The notes beneath the pieces are model-generated. The model saw only the letters and a program-made list of their open reading frames with translations, was not told the DNA's origin and did not search any database. 27,177 bases of DNA from a virus: positions 1 to 27,177 of the IMG/VR virus record IMGVR_UViG_3300037242_000184; one strand, 5' to 3'. Below are positions 20,530-27,177 of this stretch, one piece after another; the first letter of the stretch is position 1; each line of letters starts with the position of its first letter. The position numbers and the translations under genes are program-made.

Positions 20530-21200
20530 TCGAGCCGTTCAAAATCGATGAAGGCAAAGGCTCGAAAGTCGAATGGTTCGATGTCGAGCAGCGTTCGGCG
20601 GAATGGTTCGCGCTTCGCTGCGGCACGCTGACGGCCAGCAATTTCGCGGCCATGCGCCGCGACGCCGATTCCAAAACACGAACGATCTTGATGCGGCGAA
20701 TCGCAGCCGAGATCATCAGCGGCTTGCCGATGGAGACCTACGCCAACGGCGCTATGGACCGCGGCAATCGGCAGGAGCCGGCCATCTTGGACGGATATGC
20801 GTTCCGGCGCGGCGTTGATGTCCAGCGGGTAGGTTTCGTGCGCCGGACGATCTCCACCTTTGGCGAGGATCTCGTGATCGGCTGCTCGCCGGATGGCGTC
20901 GTCGGCGATGAAGGTCTCGTCCAGGCCAAATCGATGCAGCCGGATCTTCTCGTCGCAATGATCGACAACGAAGCCTTTTTCCCAACCGAGCATGTCCCAC
21001 AGGCGCAAGGCGAGCTTTGGGTGACAGGCCTCCGCTGGTGCGATGTAGAGATCGGCTATGAAGGATGCCCCCTGCGCAAGTCGTTCCGCAACGAGAGGAA
21101 CGAGCAATATATCGGCGAGCTTCAAGATGCGGCCGAATCCTTCATGCACGATCTCCGCAAGCTCGTCGCGCGAGTCAAAGCAAAGGGGAGGATCCGGTGA
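20526..21200 (+). CDS. YqaJ-type viral recombinase/exonuclease, 224 aa, altered active site
   Basis: The protein follows the YqaJ/lambda-exonuclease pattern: QRSAEWFALRCGTLTASNF at residues 22-40, conserved G80 and E84 in RGNRQEPA, CSPDG with D123, then LVQAKS with K135. In the family the usual triad is D, then E-x-K; here the glutamate position holds glutamine (Q133, codon CAG). The enzyme should digest one strand of double-stranded DNA to feed the ERF protein, but the glutamine could lower metal binding. The GTG start overlaps the ERF stop as GTGA. Confidence 0.8.
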   Translation: MIEPFKIDEGKGSKVEWFDVEQRSAEWFALRCGTLTASNFAAMRRDADSKTRTILMRRIAAEIISGLPMETYANGAMDRGNRQEPAILDGYAFRRGVDVQRVGFVRRTISTFGEDLVIGCSPDGVVGDEGLVQAKSMQPDLLVAMIDNEAFFPTEHVPQAQGELWVTGLRWCDVEIGYEGCPLRKSFRNERNEQYIGELQDAAESFMHDLRKLVARVKAKGRIR

Positions 21201-21775
21201 AAAACCTGCCGATTCTCTTTTGCTGGCATGAAGTCAGCGTCGTCGATGATTACGGCCAAGTGACGCGACGCTGGATAATGGACCCGCTCCCGCGCTACGC
21301 CAACATGGCGAAAAAGCAATTTGCGGAGAACGAGGAATACCCTCTGGTCCCGCACGAGGTCCGCAACAGAAAGCACCACAACTTTTTCTTTGCGGCGGTT
21401 CAAGAAGGATTCGTCAACCTGCCGGAGAATGTCGCGGCCCGCTTCCCGACGCCGGATCATCTGAGGCGCTGGCTGCTGATCGATAACGGATGGTTTGATG
21501 AGAAGGAATTCGATTTCGAAGGGCGCGATGCTCACGTCCAAGCGAGACGACTCGGGGCCTTCATCCGTACGGAAGATTCCTACGCGAAGATCACCGTCCA
21601 CAAGACCAGCGCGACAAAATCGAAGATCATCGTCCGACGGGCGAAATCCCAGGCCGAAGACGCGATGGGTAAGGCTGACTTCGAGGCTTCGAGCACCGCC
21701 GTCCTCGACGCGTTGGCGGGGATGATCGGCGTCAAGGCCAGCCAGTTGAAGAAGGAAGCCGGGAATCACGCTTAA
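21197..21775 (+). CDS. Conserved phage protein of the recombination module, 192 aa
   Basis: The start is GTG at 21197, in a GTGA overlap. Landmarks are RNRKHHNFFFAAVQEGFVNL, ARFPTPDHLRRWLLIDNGW and FIRTEDSYAKITVHKTSATK. The RN..HH..FF segment recalls DUF1367-type phage proteins, but length and context differ. It is a repeated neighbour of YqaJ-type genes in rhizobial prophages as far as I recall. Function unknown; a role in recombination is inferred from position. Confidence 0.65.
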   Translation: MKNLPILFCWHEVSVVDDYGQVTRRWIMDPLPRYANMAKKQFAENEEYPLVPHEVRNRKHHNFFFAAVQEGFVNLPENVAARFPTPDHLRRWLLIDNGWFDEKEFDFEGRDAHVQARRLGAFIRTEDSYAKITVHKTSATKSKIIVRRAKSQAEDAMGKADFEASSTAVLDALAGMIGVKASQLKKEAGNHA

Positions 21776-21801
21776 ACTCAAACTTTGGATACTGAAATCT
21801 G

Positions 21802-22317
21802 ATGCCTCGCCTTCTCCGCCCCAGAATCCCTTATGAGACGCGCTGCCGCGTCCTTCTGCGGCAGTTGGGCGAGTTCTGGCCCCTGGCCAGGCGCCCCGCC
21901 ATAGAGGCCCACAAAGGCAGCTACGGGGCCTTCTTGCGCGAGATGATGGCAGACCTTGCCAATCTCCTCGGCTGCGAGGTCAGCGACCTCCGTCTCGATC
22001 ATGCCCCGGCGTTGGCACTCAGGAAGAAGAAGAAAAAGGGCGGCGTGATCGTCGGATACGTCCCCGACGCTTGCGATCCCGCATATCTTTTCTACCGGCC
22101 TCATGGAACGCAATTCGAGGGAAGCCACGATGTCAAAACTCGAATTAGAGGCGATCGCGGGCAGCGCTCCGACATCAGCCAGATTAAGCGCGCCCGACGG
22201 GCCGAGAAAAAGGCGAATGGCATCTTGAAGCCGAAGCGGAAGATCAAGAGCCGCGGCTTCGACAAATCGAAGCGGCCGTGCTGGCCGAAAGGCCGAAAGA
22301 TCGCGAGGAAGAAGTGA
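21802..22317 (+). CDS. Basic DNA-metabolism-type phage protein, 171 aa
   Basis: The N-terminus MPRLLRPRIPYETRCRVLLR, the middle YRPHGTQFEGSHDVKTRIRG, and the end GRKIARKK belong to a phage pattern with a conserved DVKTRIRGDRGQRSD core. The C-terminal half is strongly basic and should bind nucleic acid. An HNH-like nuclease is conceivable, but I cannot see a full HNH motif. It starts 26 bases after the previous stop, one of the few non-overlapping junctions. Confidence 0.6.
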   Translation: MPRLLRPRIPYETRCRVLLRQLGEFWPLARRPAIEAHKGSYGAFLREMMADLANLLGCEVSDLRLDHAPALALRKKKKKGGVIVGYVPDACDPAYLFYRPHGTQFEGSHDVKTRIRGDRGQRSDISQIKRARRAEKKANGILKPKRKIKSRGFDKSKRPCWPKGRKIARKK

Positions 22318-22574
22318 GCCCTATCCCGAGATATCGCCGACGAGAGCCGCTGCAGTCCGGTGCAAGAGGCTGGGACATCGAGCTCCACATCATCGACATG
22401 GGCCGGGCACTTCTTGATCTTTCCGCCGACGAATTCCCGAGTTGGCATCTCCGCTTCGATGCCTATCGTGACGCCGGCTTTCGCATCGAAGAGATCAAGC
22501 CCGACGTCGACGAAGAAATCCTTCGCCGCGAGCATTTGCGCCGGCAGGCCTTCAGCAACGGAATGCACCAATGA
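22314..22574 (+). CDS. Small unknown protein, 86 aa
   Basis: The start is GTG at 22314, with AGGAAG just upstream and a GTGA overlap; another GTG at 22278 lies farther into the previous gene. The product is alpha/beta (WDIELHIIDMGRALLDLSAD) with a charged helical end. It sits directly before the ATPase and may be its partner. No family is recognised. Confidence 0.55.
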   Translation: MSPIPRYRRREPLQSGARGWDIELHIIDMGRALLDLSADEFPSWHLRFDAYRDAGFRIEEIKPDVDEEILRREHLRRQAFSNGMHQ

Positions 22575-24310
22575 TCGAGCACCAGAAAGATGCCGCCTTC
22601 CCGATTCCGGCCAAAGCGATGGATGATCGGCTGGGCATCCTCGGAACATCTGGGAGCGGCAAAACATATTCTGCTTCGACGGCGGTCGAGCGGTTGATGG
22701 ATCAAAAAGCACGCGTGGTCGTCATTGATCCGCTTGGGGTTTGGTACGGGCTGCGTCTCATGGCCGATGGAAAGACCGCATCGCCTTACAATGTGGCGAT
22801 CTTCGGTGGCCCGCACGGCGATCTTCCGCTGACCGAAAATGCCGGGGCCTTGATAGGAGAAACCGCTGCCTCGATCGCAGAGAGCTGCATCGTCGATCTG
22901 AGCGAGCTTCCGACCAAAGCGTCAGAAATCCGATTCATGACTGCGTTCCTCGATGCGATGTATCGAAAATCCAAAGGGGGCAATCTCTTTCATCTGATCG
23001 TCGATGAGGCTGATCTGTTCGCTCCGCAGAAGCCGCAACACGACGAGACGAAGCTTCTCAACCGAATGGAGCAGATCGTGCGGCGTGGCCGCGTCAACGG
23101 ATTCATCCCGTGGTTGATCACTCAGCGATCTGCGGTTCTCAACAAGAATGTCTTGAGCATGGTGCGGGGATTGGTAGCTTTTGCCATGACCTCGTCGCAG
23201 GATCGGAACGCCCTGGATGCATGGATCGAAGGTCAGGCCGACCAAGCACAGGGTAAGGCGATCAAAGCGGCCCTGCCGACCTTGAAGCTCGGGCAGGCCG
23301 TCGTCTGGCTTCCTTCGCACGGCATTCTCAGAACCGAGCAATTCCCGCTCAAGAAGACGTTCGACAGTTCGCGCGCGCCGAAGCGCGGGGAGAAGCGCGC
23401 GACACGCGCACTGAAGCCGCTGGATCTCGGCGCTCTAAAGGACAAGCTTTCGACCATCGAAGCCGAGACGAAGGCGAACGATCCGACGGCGCTCAAGATC
23501 GAGATTGCGCGCTTGACGGTCGAACTGAAAAAGGCACAGCAAAATATAACCAAAAATATAACTGCGCCTGATCCGAAGGCGATCGAGGCGGCCGAGCAGC
23601 GCGGCTACGCAAAGGGCAACGATGCCGGATTTGAATTCGGCTATACTGACGGCTTACAGGCGGGTCGCGCGGATGCGCTCCAAGATATCCAAGAATACGC
23701 GCGGCAATGCCTTCCGGCGCCCGCCAAGCCGCGCCATGCGCCGCCGCTGCCGGCGCCCCCACGCGCGCCGAGCCCCAAGCCAGCGGTCGCCCCTGCGAAG
23801 CCTCGGGCCTATTCAGGCAATGGGGCAGAAGCCGGCCGGCCGCTTGGGGCCGAGCGCAATCCTTTGGCCGCGCTGGCATCAGCTTTCCCGGCCGGAATGA
23901 CGGAAGCGCAATGGGCGGTCGCCGCTGGCTTGAAACGCTCGGGCGGGACATGGGGCACCTATCTCTCGAGACTTAAGACAGCCGGGCGGATCGAAAAACG
24001 CGACGGCGTGTTCTACGCGACCGAACAAGGGATCGCCGATCTAGGCGGGAACATCCCGAGCCTTCCGCAGCCCGGACCTGAGCTTGTGGCGTTTTGGGCG
24101 CAACGCATTTCTGGAGCTTCGAAGATGCTTTGCCGTCTTGCCGAGGTTTATCCGGGCGCCCTCTCGCGCGCCGAACTCGCCGCCGATCTTGAGATGACCG
24201 AAAGCGGAGGCACCTTCGGTACCTATATCTCGCGGCTCCGGTCGCCGGGATTGATCGAAATAAAAGACGGGAAAATCAGCGCTTCTCCATCTTTGATGGA
24301 GCCGATATGA
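22571..24310 (+). CDS. HerA/FtsK-like ATPase with tandem C-terminal winged helices, 579 aa
   Basis: Residues 1-280 form a DUF87-type P-loop ATPase: Walker A GTSGSGKT at 25-32, Walker B LIVDEAD at 142-148 with E146, and TQRSAVLNKNVLSMVRG around 184-200. A coiled segment follows (295-340), then a proline-rich linker (about 385-410). Two similar winged-helix repeats close the protein, each with a GGT(W/F)GTY(L/I)SRL(K/R) helix (about 470-485 and 547-562). HerA-like ATPases pump or unwind DNA as hexamers, usually with a nuclease partner. Here the ATPase may work with the YqaJ/ERF system or take the place of a replicative helicase, since no DnaB-type gene is seen. Confidence 0.85.
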   Translation: MIEHQKDAAFPIPAKAMDDRLGILGTSGSGKTYSASTAVERLMDQKARVVVIDPLGVWYGLRLMADGKTASPYNVAIFGGPHGDLPLTENAGALIGETAASIAESCIVDLSELPTKASEIRFMTAFLDAMYRKSKGGNLFHLIVDEADLFAPQKPQHDETKLLNRMEQIVRRGRVNGFIPWLITQRSAVLNKNVLSMVRGLVAFAMTSSQDRNALDAWIEGQADQAQGKAIKAALPTLKLGQAVVWLPSHGILRTEQFPLKKTFDSSRAPKRGEKRATRALKPLDLGALKDKLSTIEAETKANDPTALKIEIARLTVELKKAQQNITKNITAPDPKAIEAAEQRGYAKGNDAGFEFGYTDGLQAGRADALQDIQEYARQCLPAPAKPRHAPPLPAPPRAPSPKPAVAPAKPRAYSGNGAEAGRPLGAERNPLAALASAFPAGMTEAQWAVAAGLKRSGGTWGTYLSRLKTAGRIEKRDGVFYATEQGIADLGGNIPSLPQPGPELVAFWAQRISGASKMLCRLAEVYPGALSRAELAADLEMTESGGTFGTYISRLRSPGLIEIKDGKISASPSLMEPI

Positions 24311-24573
24311 GAACTGCGACCCTTACGCCGACTCAACTCGCGGTCCTGCGGATCTTTGCCGAGCACGGGCCTCTCTCGAGAGAAGCGGCAAGAGCTCTCG
24401 CAGTTTCTCGCGGGATGAGATCGCAGGTTTTCGGGAACGCATACAGTCGGCTGTTTTGGATGCTCAAAGGCCATTCTGACGCACGCAAAATAAATCGAGT
24501 AGGGCGCACTGTGCTCGATGCCGCAGACCGAGAATCACTTCTGCCGAAAGAGGAGGCAACGCCATGCAAGTGA
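24307..24573 (+). CDS. Small winged-helix-type protein, 88 aa
   Basis: LTPTQLAVLRIFAEHGPLSR, then EAARALAVSRGM and a short C-terminal part with SRLFWMLK, reads as a winged-helix DNA-binding domain. It resembles the C-terminal repeats of the ATPase directly upstream and overlaps that gene by four bases, so it may be a detached third copy. Confidence 0.55.
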   Translation: MRTATLTPTQLAVLRIFAEHGPLSREAARALAVSRGMRSQVFGNAYSRLFWMLKGHSDARKINRVGRTVLDAADRESLLPKEEATPCK

Positions 24574-25202
24574 CGAATGCCGTTCGTACCGCTGCATACC
24601 AAGCAGCACATGCGCTGCCGATGCACGTAGGCGAACGCGAATTTATCGACGCCGCTCTCGAAGCCGCGTTCGCCATCGCGGAGAAAGCCGGGCCGCAGCC
24701 TTCGAAGGATGAAGTCGAGCGCGTGGCGCGGGGGATTGATCTAGATTGGTATGACGAAACCCGAGACGAATATAGGACTCGGATCGCGCGTGAAGCCATC
24801 GCCGCGATGAACCGCGCCCCGCAGGAGCCGGTCAACCCGCAGATGCGGGAGGCGCTGAAGGATCTCTTGCTGCATGCTGGTATTGCCGATGCTGACCCTG
24901 AAGATGTTGACGAAGATGACCGCACACGTGAACGCCGCGCCCGTGCTGCCATTGCAGCCGCCGAGGCCGCGCCGAAGGATGAGTGGCAGCCGACGCATCA
25001 ACATGCTGAAGGCGGCCTATATCGTTTTGTGAAGGATGGCTTGATGCGTGAGCACGATACGCCTCGAACTACCGGAGGATGGGTCGCAGCGATCTTCTAT
25101 GAGAACGAAGCGCGCCAAATGTTTGCTACGGCGCCGTCGCGTTGGTTAGCCCGTTTCACACCGTTCCCCGCTCCGCCATACCAACAGGACACGCCGAAGT
25201 GA
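24564..25202 (+). CDS. Early protein related to the 13675 gene, 212 aa
   Basis: The middle RAPQEPVNPQMREALKDLL and the hinge ARAAIAAAEAAPKDEWQP match the protein at 13675-14253, as does the end FTPFPAPP. The N-terminus (MQVTNAVRTAAYQAAHA) and the section after the hinge differ, so the two are mosaics with shared parts. This is the last gene of the coupled rightward arm. Function unknown. Confidence 0.7.
   Translation: MQVTNAVRTAAYQAAHALPMHVGEREFIDAALEAAFAIAEKAGPQPSKDEVERVARGIDLDWYDETRDEYRTRIAREAIAAMNRAPQEPVNPQMREALKDLLLHAGIADADPEDVDEDDRTRERRARAAIAAAEAAPKDEWQPTHQHAEGGLYRFVKDGLMREHDTPRTTGGWVAAIFYENEARQMFATAPSRWLARFTPFPAPPYQQDTPK
24948..24993 (+). repeat. 46-bp direct repeat, copy 2
   Basis: Identical to 14008-14053. 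Recombination between the copies would delete nearly the whole rightward arm, including ERF and the ATPase. Confidence 0.8.
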
Positions 25203-25231
25203 GCGCCAACCCCAAAAGAGGATCTTTCGCC

Positions 25232-26083
25232 ATGAGACACTCCATGCTTGCCGTCGCCTCTCTCGTTCTGCTCGGATGCTGCCAGCAACAGACCGGCAGC
25301 GCCGCTCCGCAGACCGCGCCGCCCTCGCCAAGCGATATGGCGGCCAAGTATGTCACGAACGTGCTCACCGGCCTTGCCGATGAAGCCGCCGTCGCGCATG
25401 TGATGCCCCGTTGGCAGGAATTCCATGATGCCTTCCGCGACGAGCAGGCGCGGCAGATTGCGGGATGGAGCTTCGCGGCGCACAGGTGGGGCGACTTCCT
25501 GACGCTCGACATTCGCCGCGGCGGGAACGCGGCGGCCAATAGATACTTCTCCACCACGATCAACCTCGCGGCGACGACGCGCATGGATCTTGTGCCGGGA
25601 CACGCACCTGATCTAGGCGGCGAGGTAAGCTACACCTTCGATTGCGAGTTGAACCCGGGAGTCAGCGGAGTCACCGACACGGGGAGCATGAACCAGGAGC
25701 AGATGGATTTGTACCAACGCGCCTGCTTCGACGGATTGGCCATGCCTCCCGCTGGATACCACTTCACCGTCATCCCACACCTTCCGCCGATGCCTGGGGA
25801 CCATGTCTTCGTCTACGGTCCCTCGCCTCCCGTATCGGCGGCATATGACGGGACCTATAACGTCGCGGTCGGATATGGGATGTCCATCACGCTTGGCGGG
25901 GATCTGGCGACCATCGTCGATAACCCCACCCGTAATTTCCCCCGCGCAGCGCAGGACGACGCCGTTGTCTTTGAGGGCATCAACTTCACGCTGTACGCGC
26001 CGGCCGGCCTAGGTGCGGGCGTGCGCGATGCGATCCTGCACGAGATGCAGAGAGGGTACGGTGGGGCGGCCGATGGAAAGTAA
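25232..26083 (+). CDS. Putative lipoprotein, 283 aa
   Basis: The ATG at 25232 has AGGA upstream and opens a short lipoprotein signal (MRHSMLAVASLVLLGC) with the lipobox LLGC at C16. The mature protein is glycine- and proline-rich with mixed beta structure (FTVIPHLPPMPGDHVFVYGP) and two distant cysteines. The residue after the lipid-modified cysteine is cysteine, not aspartate, so outer-membrane sorting is possible. No family is recognised. It may be a surface or entry-exclusion protein of the lysogen, together with the next gene, which overlaps its end by 11 bases. Confidence 0.65.
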   Translation: MRHSMLAVASLVLLGCCQQQTGSAAPQTAPPSPSDMAAKYVTNVLTGLADEAAVAHVMPRWQEFHDAFRDEQARQIAGWSFAAHRWGDFLTLDIRRGGNAAANRYFSTTINLAATTRMDLVPGHAPDLGGEVSYTFDCELNPGVSGVTDTGSMNQEQMDLYQRACFDGLAMPPAGYHFTVIPHLPPMPGDHVFVYGPSPPVSAAYDGTYNVAVGYGMSITLGGDLATIVDNPTRNFPRAAQDDAVVFEGINFTLYAPAGLGAGVRDAILHEMQRGYGGAADGK

Positions 26084-26549
26084 AATCTTGCGGATAGTCC
26101 TTCCAGGGCTCGCAATGTGGATGATCGGGGCCGTCTGTGGTTTCGATTCATTCGTTGCTTGGCAGGAATTTGAGGCGCACGCCAGCTATGTCGCGCCAGT
26201 CGAGCTGACCCCGGCAGAACGCGCGGCCGATATGCTCAACACCTCAGTTCCGCCGATGTCGATCCGGCTGACCTTCGAGCCGCAAGCGCAGTTCTATTCA
26301 GGCCGCCCACCGGGCGACGAAGCCTATACCCAGATCGGGCAGATCCCGTGCGAGATCGTCGCTCCGGCGGGATGGGGCATCCACGCCACGCCGCGATTTG
26401 GCTACGCGAATTGGGACGATCCTGACGACGGCATGATCCTGGCGCACGAGATCTTGCACTGCATCCGCGGATATTGGCATCCGGCCTGGGGCAAGATCTG
26501 CGCGACGCCGCCGAGGATTATCTTTTCCGTCCCGCGCGCGCCGCGCTGA
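26073..26549 (+). CDS. Membrane-anchored HExxH protein (possible metalloprotease), 158 aa
   Basis: The start is the ATG at 26073 with GGGCGG upstream. One N-terminal membrane helix (residues 6-24, LRIVLPGLAMWMIGAVCGF) anchors an exported domain. At 125-129 the motif HEILH sits in MILAHEILHCIRGYWHPAWG, the zinc site of gluzincin-like metallopeptidases; H136 could be a third ligand. Two further cysteines (C93, C130) might pair. The domain is small for a protease, so activity is uncertain. Overlap with the lipoprotein gene suggests a functional pair. Confidence 0.6.
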   Translation: MESKILRIVLPGLAMWMIGAVCGFDSFVAWQEFEAHASYVAPVELTPAERAADMLNTSVPPMSIRLTFEPQAQFYSGRPPGDEAYTQIGQIPCEIVAPAGWGIHATPRFGYANWDDPDDGMILAHEILHCIRGYWHPAWGKICATPPRIIFSVPRAPR

Positions 26550-26787
26550 ACTCGGCCATCATACTGTCGAGCCGCGCCATTGCCAGCGCCGAGCGTGCGC
26601 GCGAGAAGCAGGCGGGGGCTTTTATTTTGCCTTGGATGACCGGCGTCATGTGCATCTTGCGCCGCGCGTTCTCCCAAACAGCGTGGATGGCATACGGCTC
26701 GACGCCGTATCGCTTCGCAAGCTCTGGCCCGGACACCTTGCCGCGCGCGAGAACGATCTCGAAGCGCTGTTTCTGTGAAAGCGGCAT
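26518..26787 (-). CDS. Small HTH protein, 89 aa
   Basis: Residues 1-45 (MPLSQKQRFEIVLARGKVSG, then PELAKRYGVEPYAIHAVWEN) form a helix-turn-helix of the type found in small phage and transposase-like proteins. The rest is a basic helix with SRARSALAMARLDSMM. It converges on the HExxH gene and overlaps its end by 32 bases. No good ribosome-binding site was identified. Confidence 0.55.
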   Translation of the reverse strand: MPLSQKQRFEIVLARGKVSGPELAKRYGVEPYAIHAVWENARRKMHMTPVIQGKIKAPACFSRARSALAMARLDSMMAEFSAARAGRKR

Positions 26788-26804
26788 GGCGCGATTCCCT
26801 CAGA

Positions 26805-27020
26805 TCAATACGGATCGACGCGCGGCTTGAACCCTCCGGCATCGGCGTAATGCGTCTGCACCGCGAGATAGAGAACGAGGATGGTCGAAGCAGCATAGCC
26901 GAACGGCGTCATCGCATAATAGAGCAAGCGCCAGAGCCAAAGCCTCATCGCCGGCCGGGCTGCGGGCGCAGGTGGTGGTACGAAAATAGGTGGTCCGGGC
27001 TTATCGGGCGCGCCCGTCAT
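26805..27020 (-). CDS. Small membrane protein with proline-rich start, 71 aa
   Basis: The ATG at 27020 shares a base with the stop of the DUF3309 gene (TGATG). A proline-rich start (GAPDKPGPPIFVPPPAPAA) leads to one or two hydrophobic helices (LWRLLYYAMTPFGYAAS and TILVLYLAV). No family is recognised. Confidence 0.5.
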   Translation of the reverse strand: MTGAPDKPGPPIFVPPPAPAARPAMRLWLWRLLYYAMTPFGYAASTILVLYLAVQTHYADAGGFKPRVDPY

Positions 27021-27177
27021 CACAACCGCCCGTTCCCGAACAGGACAACAAGGATGATGATGACAAGGATCAACCCGATTCCGCCCGAAGGCCCGTAACC
27101 CCAGCCCGAGGAATAGCCCCACCTGGGCAAGCCGCCGATCAGCGCGAGAATCAGGATGATGATCAGGATGGTGAACA
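27020..27177 (-). CDS. DUF3309 family membrane protein, N-terminus outside window
   Basis: The visible 51 residues run FTILIIILILALIGGLPRWG, then YSSGWGYGPSGGIG, then a second hydrophobic helix LILVIIILVVLF. The two helices with an LPRW...WGYGPSGG loop between them are diagnostic of DUF3309, a roughly 50-residue family common in Hyphomicrobiales. Only the first few residues are missing. Function unknown. Confidence 0.8.
   Translation of the reverse strand, partial: FTILIIILILALIGGLPRWGYSSGWGYGPSGGIGLILVIIILVVLFGNGRL

Overview
The window reads as part of a temperate phage or prophage of an alphaproteobacterium, most likely Hyphomicrobiales (Rhizobiales). The base for this is a GC-rich sequence with a terminase start at the left edge, a repressor with divergent operons in the middle, and an ERF/YqaJ recombination module on the right. 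Also present are small proteins typical of rhizobial genomes: a DUF3309 protein and a lysine/alanine-rich protein with the KKGGAARAKAMTPEKRAEIAKK motif. No integrase, attachment site, tRNA or structural gene lies inside the window, so prophage and free phage cannot be told apart.

Leftward arm (12540 down to 1, minus strand). From the central control region it runs through a ribbon-helix-helix-like protein, a RuvC-like resolvase, a DNA methyltransferase, a DUF1376 replication-type protein, a likely helicase-loader-type protein, a ParB/methyltransferase fusion and a small winged-helix protein. After a new promoter near 6040 it continues with a CxxCxxCC protein, a DnaJ-domain protein, a Gp37/Gp68 (DUF5131) protein, DUF4326, a probable small terminase, a nucleotidyltransferase of the RlaP type and finally the large terminase, cut by the window edge. 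Most genes overlap by four bases (ATGA, GTGA or TTGA), so translation is probably coupled.

Central switch (12570-12998). An 84-aa repressor-like gene is bounded by three predicted sigma70 promoters. Each carries a 15-bp near-palindrome of the form SGGGAYRATYWTCCC. A fourth copy sits in the same position inside the promoter that restarts the leftward arm at 6033-6061. I read this as a lambda-like immunity circuit with a distant fourth operator.

Rightward arm (12996 to 25202, plus strand). A run of many small early proteins (zinc-ribbon types, DUF6197, DUF1643, HIRAN, a 55-aa membrane protein) leads to ERF, a YqaJ-type nuclease, and a HerA/FtsK-like ATPase with two C-terminal winged helices. 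Two related genes at its ends (13675-14253 and 24564-25202) share a 46-bp identical stretch. Beyond it are a lipoprotein and a membrane-anchored HExxH protein. A small converging minus-strand set (HTH protein, membrane protein, DUF3309) follows, and is probably cargo or host sequence.

The most unusual object is a 763-bp element at 6077-6839. It has 17-bp perfect terminal inverted repeats and an abutting 8-bp direct repeat (CTTTCGGT), and no transposase. It carries a secreted cysteine-rich protein gene, a basic rhizobial protein gene and five CTGCC motifs spaced exactly 19 bp apart next to its right end. It looks like a non-autonomous transposon carrying cargo that landed just upstream of a repressor-controlled phage promoter.
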